The notes: generated by a model not told the origin, from the sequence alone. Counted from the first letter of the stretch, positions 1 to 6,756 are shown. The stretch is DNA of 14,062 nucleotides from an uncultured Collinsella sp. (GCA_959027945.1 CAUFRO010000046.1:1-14062); one strand, 5' to 3'. Translations and numbers: made by a program.

Positions 1-4
1 AGAG

Positions 5-30
5 AAGAGGCGGGGCATGCCCCGCCTCTT
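5..30. terminator. Perfect palindromic terminator hairpin
   Basis: AAGAGGCGGGGC and GCCCCGCCTCTT are exact reverse complements with no spacer, giving a hairpin with a CATG apex or a 26-bp palindrome. Flanking pyrimidines on either strand (TCTT on plus, TTCTCT on minus) are compatible with a terminator for a gene ending just outside the left edge, or for minus-strand transcripts from degV. The T-run is weak on both sides, so direction is undecided. Confidence 0.6.
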
Positions 31-99
31 ACACCACATCTCTGCGCGCTACCATATCCAACCCCCTAACCACAACGATTCAGGGCTCTACGGCGCTTG

Positions 100-157
100 A
101 AATCGGTGAAAGTGGGCACTCTAAGCTAGATTTTGCTGTTACTAAATCGGTGACAGT
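100..157. repeat. Pair of 14-bp direct repeats
   Basis: AAATCGGTGAAAGT (100-113) recurs as AAATCGGTGACAGT (144-157) with one mismatch and a 44-bp period. AGTGGGCA at 111-118 is also the exact reverse complement of TGCCCACT at 177-184, so the second repeat lies inside a potential loop. On the minus strand a 30-codon frame (172 down to 80, starting M-A-N-M-S-T) runs through both repeats but has no clear Shine-Dalgarno. I read the unit as an intergenic repeat rather than a gene. Confidence 0.45.
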
Positions 158-275
158 ACTCATATTTGCCATTTTTTGCCCACTGGGTATCGTCGGGGGC
201 TAGTCGAAGCTCCCTCAAACAGCCGGGAATGCGCCGATTGCCAATAATATCTTGTATATGGATGGCGCGGTAAAA

Positions 276-344
276 AAGTTGCGGTGGAATAGTTCCTGTT
301 GGGGCTCTCTTGGTCTCCAAACAGGAACTATTTCACCGCAACTT
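276..344 (+). repeat. Structured hairpin repeat, copy 1
   Basis: The 25-nt left arm (276-300, starting AAGTTGCGGTGGAATAG) pairs with the 25-nt right arm (320-344) over its full length, with one G-T wobble at plus-strand GGTGG against TTCACC. The loop (301-319) leads into a small inner stem, TTGG (310-313) with CCAA (317-320), whose last base overlaps the start of the right arm, so the two stems nearly abut. No T-run follows, so it is not an ordinary terminator. It shares arms, inner stem and orientation with the copies at 371-436 and 3691-3759. Confidence 0.85.
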
Positions 345-370
345 CCAAAGGATTCGAGCGCCTCTCTTGG

Positions 371-436
371 GCTGTGGTGGAATAGGGATTGATTGGCGGC
401 TAATAAGCCAAAAACAGTCCCTATTCCACCGCAACT
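371..436 (+). repeat. Structured hairpin repeat, diverged copy 2
   Basis: Same architecture and orientation as copy 1, 26 bp further on, but four consecutive stem positions differ: after GGTGGAATAG the left arm reads GGAT instead of TTCC. The right arm changes to match (CAGTCCCTATT instead of CAGGAACTATT). Pairing is preserved as G-C, G-C, A-T and a T-G wobble. The wobble seen in copies 1 and 3 is a true G-C pair here. The inner stem is TTGGC (393-397) with GCCAA (407-411). The right arm ends 13 bp from the stop codon of the minus-strand degV-family gene. Confidence 0.8.
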
Positions 437-449
437 GATGTGGGCGTCC

Positions 450-1310
450 CTAGTGAGTTGGCTGGTAGCGGGGGCAGTAGCTGATGGCGATGGCGTCCAC
501 GCCTACGTGGGTGGCGATGGTGCAGCCGATGGGGCCGGTGCCGGCGTCTATGTAGTCTTGGCCCGCGAGCGCTTGGCTGACGAGCTCCTGCTCCTCGGCG
601 GCGCCGGTCGTGAGCACGCGCACGCTGGAGCCCGGATATTCGGCCAAAAATGCGAGGCAGTCTGCCATGGCGTTGGCAACGATGCGCTTGGCGCCGCGGC
701 CCTTTTTGATGGCCTTGATCTCGCCCGATTTCCACTCCGGCGAAACGGCCAGGCGAATGTTGAGCATCTGCGTGAGCTGGCCGGCGAGCTTGGGCGCGCG
801 GCCGTTCTTAACGAGGTTCTCGAGCGTGCGGGGAATCAGCAGCAGGTGGGCGTCGGGCAGCGTCGCGCGGATCTGCGCCTCGGTCTCGTCCAGGCTGCGG
901 CCGTCCTCGCGCATGGCCAGCGCGTACTCCACCAGCAGACCCTCGGCGCCCGAGCCGGTGCGTGAGTCGATACAGCGCACGTCGAGCTCGTGCGCTTCAG
1001 CCGTCAGACTGGCGTTGGCATAGCAGGCGGACCACTCGCTGCACAGCGAGATAAAGATCGCGCTGTCGTGGCCGTCAGCACGCACGCGGTCAAAGAGTGC
1101 CTTGAACTCGCCGGCACTCGGCTGCGAGGTGTGCGGCAGCTGCTCGGAGCCGGCCATGCGGGCGACGTACTCCTCGGCGGTGATCTGTACCTGGTCGAGC
1201 AGGTCCTCGCCCTCGATAATCACATGCAGCGGAATGACGTAAATGCCAAGCTCTTGAGCACGGGCGGGGGAGATGTCCGACGTGGAGTCGGTTATGATGG
1301 CAAAAGACAT
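450..1310 (-). CDS. DegV-family fatty-acid-binding protein
   Basis: This 286-residue protein has the full length of the DegV (FakB-type) family. Members bind a fatty acid in an interdomain pocket, and FakB partners present it to the kinase FakA for phosphorylation before membrane lipid synthesis. Visible family marks are the N-terminal strand with TDSTSD (residues 7-12), the TSQPS loop (61-65) expected to contact the carboxylate, the DSRTGSG segment, LENLVKNGR in the second domain, and the C-terminal GPIGCTIATHVG stretch. It has no signal peptide and is probably cytoplasmic. The start at 1310 is chosen because AAAGGTG lies 5 nt upstream; a longer frame exists but has no comparable site. It diverges from the HAD gene. 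The fatty-acid kinase partner is not in the window, so the specific lipid role is inferred from family. Confidence 0.9.
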   Translation of the reverse strand: MSFAIITDSTSDISPARAQELGIYVIPLHVIIEGEDLLDQVQITAEEYVARMAGSEQLPHTSQPSAGEFKALFDRVRADGHDSAIFISLCSEWSACYANASLTAEAHELDVRCIDSRTGSGAEGLLVEYALAMREDGRSLDETEAQIRATLPDAHLLLIPRTLENLVKNGRAPKLAGQLTQMLNIRLAVSPEWKSGEIKAIKKGRGAKRIVANAMADCLAFLAEYPGSSVRVLTTGAAEEQELVSQALAGQDYIDAGTGPIGCTIATHVGVDAIAISYCPRYQPTH

Positions 1311-1396
1311 AATTGCACCTTTCATTGGGGCGCTTGCGTGCCGCCTTCTGAGAGCAAAGTGCGACAAGTATAGTGGAGTCGTTCCACATTTCTAGG

Positions 1397-1418
1397 TTCA
1401 ATTGTTGAATAGTCAACA
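1397..1418. promoter_or_regulatory. Inverted repeats in divergent promoter region
   Basis: In the 156-bp gap between the divergent degV-family and HAD genes, TGTTGA (1403-1408) and TCAACA (1413-1418) form a perfect 6-bp inverted repeat around ATAG. TTCAA/TTGAA (1397-1401 and 1405-1409) forms an overlapping one. A further GTGGA/TCCAC pair sits at 1373-1387. On the minus strand TTGACT within the first palindrome, followed 16 nt later by TAGAAA, could be a weak promoter for degV. This looks like an operator, but no regulator can be assigned. Confidence 0.3.
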
Positions 1419-1466
1419 GTTTGAAGTGTCGGTGTGGAAATCATCAACTGGGGAAGAGGAATGCCG

Positions 1467-2129
1467 ATGGAGGCGTTGGAGATATACAGGCGGCCGGTTG
1501 TGCTGTTCGATTTTGACGGCACGGTGGCCGATACGGGCCGGGCGGTGATGACCTCGACGCGCAAGACGTTGGCCGCGCGCGGGTTTTCGGAGGCGCAGAT
1601 GGGTGACCTGCGCCGCATGATCGGGCCGCCCCTGTGGAAGAGCTTTCACGACTTTTATGGCTTCTCCCGCGAGGAGTCGCTTGTGGTGGCTGACGAGTAC
1701 CGTGCCTTTTTTGATGAGCTGGGACCGGAAGAGTATCCCGTGTTCGATGGAATCCCCGAGCTGCTCGATGGCCTTGTCGCGCAGGGGCATCGCTTGGCCG
1801 TGGCGACATCACGCATGGAGGCAAAGTGCATTGACATGGTGGGCGAGCTCGGGCTTTCTCAGTTTGAGGCGGTGGTTGGCATGAATCCGCCGCAGGGACG
1901 CGAGACCAAGGCCGATTCGGTCCGCGATGCCCTGGCGGCGCTCGGCGCGACGGCCGACGATGCCGTGATGATCGGCGATCGCTTTAACGATGTGGAGGGC
2001 GCGCACGCGATGAGCGTGCCGTGCATTGGTATCTATTCGGGTGCGGCGGCGCCGGGGGAGCACGAGGCGGCGGGTGCCGATGCGGTGGTGCACTCGGTGG
2101 CCGAGCTTGCTAAACTTTTCGCTATCTAA
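1467..2129 (+). CDS. HAD-superfamily phosphatase (phosphoglycolate phosphatase-like)
   Basis: A 220-residue soluble haloacid dehalogenase-type hydrolase, probably dephosphorylating a small phosphorylated metabolite. All four HAD motifs are visible: LFDFDGT with nucleophile D15 and acid/base D17; T114-S115 in ATSR; K148 in RETKAD; and GDRFND (170-175) for magnesium. The segment between motif I and motif II (about residues 20-95) is helical and cap-like, as in the phosphoglycolate phosphatase/beta-phosphoglucomutase-like subgroup. The ATG at 1467 is preferred because AGAGGA sits 6 nt upstream; ATG 1461 and GTG 1434 are in frame but poorly spaced. The gene is followed after 55 bp by the M20 peptidase on the same strand and probably shares its transcript, since no terminator is visible between them. 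The substrate cannot be read from the sequence. Confidence 0.88.
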   Translation: MEALEIYRRPVVLFDFDGTVADTGRAVMTSTRKTLAARGFSEAQMGDLRRMIGPPLWKSFHDFYGFSREESLVVADEYRAFFDELGPEEYPVFDGIPELLDGLVAQGHRLAVATSRMEAKCIDMVGELGLSQFEAVVGMNPPQGRETKADSVRDALAALGATADDAVMIGDRFNDVEGAHAMSVPCIGIYSGAAAPGEHEAAGADAVVHSVAELAKLFAI

Positions 2130-2184
2130 TAGACGTAATGTGAGGGGCGGGCGTGATCGCCGCTCATGGGTTAGGAGGTCGTCC

Positions 2185-3621
2185 ATGAATCAGGTGGAGC
2201 AGAGCGTTGCCGAGTATGTTGACGAGGTCTGGGAAGATGTCGTCGCCGATATCGAGCAGCTGGTGAGCTATCCGTCCGTGGCCGTTGCTGCCGATGCGGA
2301 GCCCGGTGCGCCGTTTGGCCACCCGGTCCGTGATGCGCTCGATTGCGCGCTCGGTATCGCGCAAAAGCTCGGCTACCAGACGAGCGATGACGAGGGCTTT
2401 GTGGGAATCGCCGATATTCCGGGCCGCGGCGATAAGCAGCTCGCGACTATCTGCCATGTGGACGTGGTACCCGCTGGCCCCGGTTGGAACACCGACCCGT
2501 TTGCGATGGAGCGTCGCGAGGGCTGGCTGCTCGGCCGCGGCGTGATTGACGACAAGGGCCCGGCGGTGCTGTCGCTCTACGCTGGCGCTTATCTGCTCAA
2601 ACACGGCATTGTGCCGCGCTATACCTTCCGCGCGTTGCTGGGCTGCGATGAGGAAGTGGGCATGTCCGACGTTCACCATTATCTGGAGAACCACGCGAAC
2701 CCCGACTTTCTGTTTACGCCCGATGCCGAGTTCCCGGTCTGCAATGCCGAGAAGGGCCAGTTTGGAGCGACGTTTGTTAGCTCCAAGATCGACGGCGGGC
2801 GCATCGTGTCGTGGAGCGGCGCCGAGGCGAGCAACGCCATTCCGTCGCAGTCCATCTGTGAGCTCGCGATTGCCGCTGATGAGCTGCCGGCGCCGGTCGA
2901 GAACGCCGACCGCCTGGAGATCACGACGCTCGATAACGGGCATGCGCAGATTTTTGCCCACGGCATTGGCGGTCATGCCTCGATGCCCGAGGGAACGATT
3001 AACGCCGTCGGCCTGATCGTGGCGTATCTGCGCGAGGCCGAGGACGCGTTTGGTGCACGCGACGAGCGCCTGCTGACGCCTGCCGAGCACGAGTTTGTCA
3101 AGTTCCTGGCCTTTGTACATGCGGACGCCTATGGCCGCGGCCTGGGTATCGACGCGACGAGCCCGGCGTTTGGCCCGCTCACCTGCAACCCCGGCGTCAT
3201 CCGTGTGGTGGATGGCCACATCGAGCAGGTCATCGACGTGCGCTTCCCCGATAGCACCAGTGCTGATACCATCCGCGAGCAGCTCGAGCCGCTTGTCGGC
3301 CGCTTTGGCGTGACGTGCCAGCTGGGTCGCGCGAAGGTGCCGTTCTCGGTCTCTGCCGACGATCCGGCCGTGAAGGCGCTTATCGATACCTATAACGAGT
3401 TCACCGGCAAGCATGCCGAACCCTTTGCCATGGGCGGCGGCACGTACGCGCGCAACTTTGCCCGCGCCGTCTCGTTTGGCCCCGAAGAGACCGGCCTGGA
3501 GCTGCCCGCGTGGGGCGGCCAGATGCACGGTCCCAACGAGTGCGCCAACGAGGAACAGCTCAAGCAGGCGCTCAAGATCTATATCGTGGCCATCTTAAGG
3601 CTCAACGAGTTGGAGCTGTAG
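2185..3621 (+). CDS. M20-family metallodipeptidase (PepV/Sapep-like)
   Basis: A 478-residue cytoplasmic di-zinc or manganese peptidase of the M20 family, close to PepV/Sapep dipeptidases that cleave dipeptides released by peptide uptake. The metal and catalytic residues can be placed in order: H91 and D93 in CHVDVVPAGPGW; bridging D122 in GVIDDKGP; E156-E157 in GCDEEVG; D180 in TPDAEFP; H264 in GGHASMPEG of the lid domain; and H448 in MHGPNE near the C-terminus. Their spacing follows Lactobacillus PepV (H87, D119, E154, D177, H439) closely. The start at 2185 has a perfect AGGAGG 6 nt upstream; an in-frame extension to 2026 overlaps the HAD gene and is rejected. A UUCG-loop terminator follows 41 bp after the stop. 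The exact dipeptide preference is unknown. Confidence 0.92.
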   Translation: MNQVEQSVAEYVDEVWEDVVADIEQLVSYPSVAVAADAEPGAPFGHPVRDALDCALGIAQKLGYQTSDDEGFVGIADIPGRGDKQLATICHVDVVPAGPGWNTDPFAMERREGWLLGRGVIDDKGPAVLSLYAGAYLLKHGIVPRYTFRALLGCDEEVGMSDVHHYLENHANPDFLFTPDAEFPVCNAEKGQFGATFVSSKIDGGRIVSWSGAEASNAIPSQSICELAIAADELPAPVENADRLEITTLDNGHAQIFAHGIGGHASMPEGTINAVGLIVAYLREAEDAFGARDERLLTPAEHEFVKFLAFVHADAYGRGLGIDATSPAFGPLTCNPGVIRVVDGHIEQVIDVRFPDSTSADTIREQLEPLVGRFGVTCQLGRAKVPFSVSADDPAVKALIDTYNEFTGKHAEPFAMGGGTYARNFARAVSFGPEETGLELPAWGGQMHGPNECANEEQLKQALKIYIVAILRLNELEL

Positions 3622-3662
3622 GGCTTCCCCTATATCCTGCTTGGATACAAACTTGCATTACG

Positions 3663-3690
3663 AGCCCGGTGCTTCGGCCCCGGGCTTTTT
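3663..3690 (+). terminator. Intrinsic terminator with UUCG tetraloop
   Basis: AGCCCGG (3663-3669) pairs with CCGGGCT (3680-3686). Inside, after a T-C mismatch, GC-TTCG-GC makes the very stable UUCG tetraloop. TTTT follows at 3687-3690. It ends the HAD/M20 peptidase transcript on the plus strand. Confidence 0.88.
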
Positions 3691-3759
3691 AAGTTGCGGT
3701 GGAATAGTTCCTAGAAGAGGCTGCTTGGCGGCCAAACAGGAACTATTTCACCGCAACTT
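3691..3759 (+). repeat. Structured hairpin repeat, copy 3
   Basis: The 22-nt left arm (3691-3712) and right arm (3738-3759) pair perfectly except for the same G-T wobble as copy 1. The arms are identical in sequence to copy 1 over these 22 nt, although the copies lie 3.4 kb apart. The inner stem TTGG (3725-3728) with CCAA (3732-3735) closes a CGG triloop. The variable part is confined to the left side of the loop. The copy begins on the base after the T-run of the upstream terminator. Confidence 0.88.
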
Positions 3760-3800
3760 CTTTTGTCGGTGTAAAAGGCATGCCATGCTTGGGTTGGGGA

Positions 3801-3817
3801 TTGTTATTCGTTTGTAA
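3801..3817. promoter_or_regulatory. Possible Pho-type direct repeat
   Basis: TTGTTA (3801-3806) and TTGTAA (3812-3817) repeat with an 11-bp period. On the minus strand the pair reads TTTACA, five bases, ATAACA, which resembles the TT(A/C/T)ACA repeats bound by Bacillus PhoP. The site lies about 145 bp upstream of pstS, where a phosphate-starvation activator would be expected. Only two units are seen and no matching -10 element, so this is tentative. Confidence 0.25.
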
Positions 3818-3919
3818 AGGCTGGGCAGCGCTTGCGGTAAGGGTCTATCAGATGCCCGTAAGAAACCGCAGCTGGCGCGCTTGCCGTCCGATCGAGGTCG
3901 TATCTTTCCAAACAGCAAA

Positions 3920-3936
3920 GCGGGCAGGGTGCCCGC
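3920..3936 (+). promoter_or_regulatory. Hairpin in the pstS leader
   Basis: GCGGGCA (3920-3926) and TGCCCGC (3930-3936) form a perfect 7-bp stem with a GGG loop, ending 14 nt before the AAAGGA ribosome site of pstS. No T-run follows, so it is not a terminator. It may stabilise the 5' end of a strongly expressed mRNA or be incidental. Confidence 0.35.
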
Positions 3937-3961
3937 GAGTCGCATGTATGAAAGGAAGATC

Positions 3962-4903
3962 ATGCTCGATCAGGCTTATTCTCGTCGTCAGTTCCTCGGC
4001 CTCGCTGGTGGTCTTGCCAGCATCGTCGGTCTCGGCCTCGTTGGTTGCGGTGGCTCCAACACTTCCGATGCCGCCGACAAGGGTAGCGCTGCTGCCGCTG
4101 CCGAGTCCGTCTCCGGCGAGGTGACCTACGACGGTGCCTCCTCGTTCCAGGCTCTCGTCGAGGCTGCTGCCGAGAAGTTCATGGACGCCAACCCCGACGT
4201 CTCCATCTCCGGTTCGGGCAACGGTTCGGGCAAGGGCCTGACCGCTGTTGCCGCCGGCACCGTCACCATCGGTAACTCCGACGTCTTCGCCGAGACCAAG
4301 CTCGAGGCCGACCAGGTCAAGAACCTCGTCGACCACGAGGTCGCCGTCGTGGGCATGGGCCCCGTCGTATCCAAGAACGTCAAGGTCGACGACCTGTCCC
4401 TCGAGCAGCTCAAGGGCATCTTCTCCGGCCAGATCACCAACTGGAAGGAGGTCGGCGGTGACGATGCCACCATCGTCGTCCTCAACCGCAAGGCTGGCTC
4501 CGGCACCCGCGCCACCTTCGAGGCTGCCGTCTTTGGCGATGAGGCTGTCGACTTTAAGGGCGACGCCGAGCTCGACAAGTCCGGCGACGTCCAGACTCAG
4601 ATCGCCAGCACCGACAACGCAATCTCCTACCTTGACTTCTCGCACTTCGATGACTCCAAGTTCAACGCCATCAAGGTCGAGGGCGTCGAGCCCAAGAGCG
4701 AGAACGTCACCGACGACTCCTTCAAGATCTGGGCTACCGAGCACATGTACTGCTCCAAGGACGCAGACGACGCCACCAAGGCCTTCCTCGACTTCATGCT
4801 TTCCGACGATGTCCAGGGCAAGCTCGTCGAGGAGCAGGGCTTCATCCCCGTCTCTGCCATGAAGGTCGTCAAGGACGCCAGCGGCAAGGTTTCCGCTAAA
4901 TAA
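3962..4903 (+). CDS. pstS: Phosphate ABC transporter substrate-binding lipoprotein PstS
   Basis: The 313-residue extracytoplasmic phosphate receptor of the high-affinity Pst importer. The N-terminus carries a twin-arginine signal (SRRQFLG, residues 7-13), a hydrophobic stretch, and a lipobox ending LVGC with C29 as the lipidation site. A Ser/Ala-rich linker (about 31-50) leads into the periplasmic-binding fold. Phosphate-contact segments include DGASSF (58-63), SGSGNGSGKG (83-92) and RKAGSGTRATF (176-186). The start at 3962 has AAAGGA about 5 nt upstream. pstC follows after 25 bp. Codon choice is strongly biased to C-ending codons (GTC, CTC, TCC, GAC), more so than in its neighbours, which suits a highly expressed binding protein. 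The family assignment is secure; export through Tat rather than Sec is inferred from the motif. Confidence 0.95.
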   Translation: MLDQAYSRRQFLGLAGGLASIVGLGLVGCGGSNTSDAADKGSAAAAAESVSGEVTYDGASSFQALVEAAAEKFMDANPDVSISGSGNGSGKGLTAVAAGTVTIGNSDVFAETKLEADQVKNLVDHEVAVVGMGPVVSKNVKVDDLSLEQLKGIFSGQITNWKEVGGDDATIVVLNRKAGSGTRATFEAAVFGDEAVDFKGDAELDKSGDVQTQIASTDNAISYLDFSHFDDSKFNAIKVEGVEPKSENVTDDSFKIWATEHMYCSKDADDATKAFLDFMLSDDVQGKLVEEQGFIPVSAMKVVKDASGKVSAK

Positions 4904-4928
4904 GTAATCGCCCCCGGAAAGGTTTTCA

Positions 4929-5837
4929 ATGGCAAAACAGCTGCCAAAGCGCGACCTTGAGAACGTGGGCCTGGGCGTCACGGGCGCGTGCGTAGCGCTC
5001 GTGACGCTTGTTGTTGCAGCGCTCATCTTTATGGTCGCCCAAAAGGGCCTCTCGGCTTTCGTTAAGGACGGCGTCTCGGTCGTCGAGTTTTTCACCGGTA
5101 CCAAGTGGGACCTGGCCAACACGGCCGAAAACGGTCTGCCCTATACCGGCGCCCTGCCCCTGATCGTCACCTCGTTTGCGGTCATGGTGCTCTCTACGCT
5201 TATCGCGCTGCCTATCGCCATCGGCTCTGCCATCTTTGCGGTCGAGATCCAGCCCAAATTTGGCTCCAAGATCTTCCAGCCGCTCATTGAGCTTTTGACT
5301 GGCATCCCTTCGGTCGTCTTTGGTCTGATCGGCTTTCACGTGGTCGTCGGCCTTATGAAGAGCGTCTTCCACGTGAGCACGGGCCTGGGTATCCTGCCCG
5401 GCGCCATCGTGCTGGCCGTCATGATCCTGCCGACCATGACCACGCTTTCGGTCGACGGCCTGCGCGCCGTGCCCGACAGCTACCGTCAGGGCTCGCTCGC
5501 GCTGGGCTACACCCGCTGGCAGACCATCTGGCACGTGGTGCTCAAGTCCGCCATGCCGTCGCTCATGACTGCAGTCATCCTGGGTATGACCCGCGCCTTT
5601 GGCGAGACGCTCGCCGTGCGCATGGTCATCGGCGGTATCGAGGCCATGCCGTCGTCGCTGCTGTCGCCGGCTTCGACCATCACCACCACGCTCACCACGT
5701 CCATGGCGGTCTATGCCGAGGGTACGGCCCAGGACGACGTCCTGTGGGCACTCGGCCTGCTGCTGATGGGCATGAGCCTCATCTTCATCCTGATCATCCA
5801 TCTCATTGGCCGCAAGGGGGCGAAGGCTCGTGGCTAG
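4929..5837 (+). CDS. pstC: Phosphate ABC transporter permease PstC
   Basis: A 302-residue inner-membrane permease that pairs with PstA to form the phosphate channel. Six hydrophobic segments are visible at about residues 15-37, 74-106, 118-143, 153-171, 211-236 and 269-293. The cytoplasmic EAA coupling loop at about 184-210 (YRQGSLALGYTRWQTI with G193) is where PstB docks, and the following MTRAFGETLAV segment is typical of PstC. The start at 4929 has GGAAAGG 6 nt upstream. The 3' end overlaps pstA by 8 bp, so the two permeases are probably translationally coupled. Confidence 0.95.
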   Translation: MAKQLPKRDLENVGLGVTGACVALVTLVVAALIFMVAQKGLSAFVKDGVSVVEFFTGTKWDLANTAENGLPYTGALPLIVTSFAVMVLSTLIALPIAIGSAIFAVEIQPKFGSKIFQPLIELLTGIPSVVFGLIGFHVVVGLMKSVFHVSTGLGILPGAIVLAVMILPTMTTLSVDGLRAVPDSYRQGSLALGYTRWQTIWHVVLKSAMPSLMTAVILGMTRAFGETLAVRMVIGGIEAMPSSLLSPASTITTTLTTSMAVYAEGTAQDDVLWALGLLLMGMSLIFILIIHLIGRKGAKARG

Positions 5838-6756
5838 CACGCGCATCCATATCGACGAGGCGAGACTCGGGCGTGTCCAAAAACAGGACCGCATCGCCAC
5901 GGGCGTGTTGACGGCAATCGTCGCCATCGTCATGCTCATCGTCGTTTCCATGGTGGCCTACATCCTGTTCGAGGGCATCTCGACGCTGTTCCAGCCGGGC
6001 TTCCTCACGGAGCCGTCGCGTGCCAACGGCACCCAGGGCGGCGTGCTCTACCAACTGTTCGACTCGTTCTACCTGCTGCTGATCACCCTGATCATCTCGG
6101 TGCCCATCAGCTTGGGCGGCGCGGTCTTCCTAGTCGAGTACGCACCCGACGGTCCCATCCGCGACATCGCCTCCACCGCCATCGAGACGCTGTCCTCGCT
6201 GCCTTCCATCGTCGTCGGCATGTTCGGCTTCCTGGTGTTCTCGGTGCAGCTGGGCTGGAAGTACTCCATCATTTCCGGCGCCGTCGCGCTCACCATGTTC
6301 AATATCCCGATCTTGGTGCGCGTGATTCAGCAGGCGCTCGAGGACGTGCCGCAGGCCCAGCGCGATGCGTGCCTGGCCATGGGGCTCACCCGCTGGGAGG
6401 CTACGCTGCACATCCTGATTCCCGAGGCCATGCCCGCCATCGTGACCGGCATCGTGCTTTCGGCCGGCCGCGTCTTTGGCGAGGCTGCAGCGCTGCTCTT
6501 CACCTCGGGCATGAGCTCGCCGGTTCGCCTCAACTTCCTGAGCTTTAACCTGTCGAGCCCCACCTGCGCCTGGAACGTGTTCCGCCCCGGCGAGTCGCTC
6601 GCCGTGCACATCTACAAGATCTACGGCGAAGGCAGCCCCGAGGCCCATCAGATCGTTTGGGGTACTGCGGCACTGCTGATGATCTGCGTGCTGCTGTTTA
6701 ACGTAATCGCCCGTATCGTGGGCAAGCAACTGGCAAGGAAGATGACGGCCGAATGA
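5830..6756 (+). CDS. pstA: Phosphate ABC transporter permease PstA
   Basis: The second 308-residue permease subunit. Hydrophobic segments lie at about residues 23-47, 78-103, 122-141, 146-165, 201-225 and 275-297. The EAA loop (AQRDACLAMGLTRWEATL, about 176-193) and the GRVFGEAAAL segment are characteristic. I place the start at GTG 5830, which overlaps the end of pstC by 8 bp and has the AAGGGGG tract at 5814-5820 upstream; a TTG at 5806 is an alternative that would add eight residues. The stop overlaps the pstB start by ATGA. It functions only as a heterodimer with PstC, bound to two PstB subunits. Confidence 0.93.
   Translation: MASTRIHIDEARLGRVQKQDRIATGVLTAIVAIVMLIVVSMVAYILFEGISTLFQPGFLTEPSRANGTQGGVLYQLFDSFYLLLITLIISVPISLGGAVFLVEYAPDGPIRDIASTAIETLSSLPSIVVGMFGFLVFSVQLGWKYSIISGAVALTMFNIPILVRVIQQALEDVPQAQRDACLAMGLTRWEATLHILIPEAMPAIVTGIVLSAGRVFGEAAALLFTSGMSSPVRLNFLSFNLSSPTCAWNVFRPGESLAVHIYKIYGEGSPEAHQIVWGTAALLMICVLLFNVIARIVGKQLARKMTAE

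Larger units (their letters stand above)
1..449. other. Gene-free stretch rich in repeats
   Basis: No convincing gene is seen in the 449 bases left of the degV-family stop codon. The stretch holds a palindromic terminator (5-30), a pair of 14-bp direct repeats (100-113 and 144-157) and two copies of a structured hairpin repeat (276-344 and 371-436). The sequence at about 60-275 is clearly more AT-rich than the genes around it. Short open frames here have no good ribosome site. Confidence 0.7.
3622..3961. other. Intergenic region between peptidase and pst operon
   Basis: This 340-bp gene-free stretch holds the dipeptidase terminator (3663-3690), hairpin repeat copy 3 (3691-3759) and the pstS leader with a possible Pho-type direct repeat (3801-3817) and a small hairpin (3920-3936). 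I see no convincing -35/-10 pair for pstS and no small gene with a ribosome site. Confidence 0.6.

Noticed and set aside
80..172. 30-codon minus-strand frame starting MANMST
   Set aside because: No Shine-Dalgarno, and it coincides with the direct-repeat unit; better explained as part of a repeat, although a small peptide cannot be fully excluded.
100..436. CRISPR-like array from the repeats at the left end
   Set aside because: There are only two direct repeats with a single 30-bp gap, the hairpin copies have a different architecture, and no cas genes are present.
2164..3528. 454-codon minus-strand frame opposite the M20 peptidase
   Set aside because: Shadow of the peptidase gene; no domain motifs, no good ribosome site, arginine-rich composition.
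3848..5122. 424-codon minus-strand frame opposite pstS and pstC
   Set aside because: Low-complexity Gly/Asp/Leu/Val-rich translation produced by the C-ending codon bias of pstS; not a gene.
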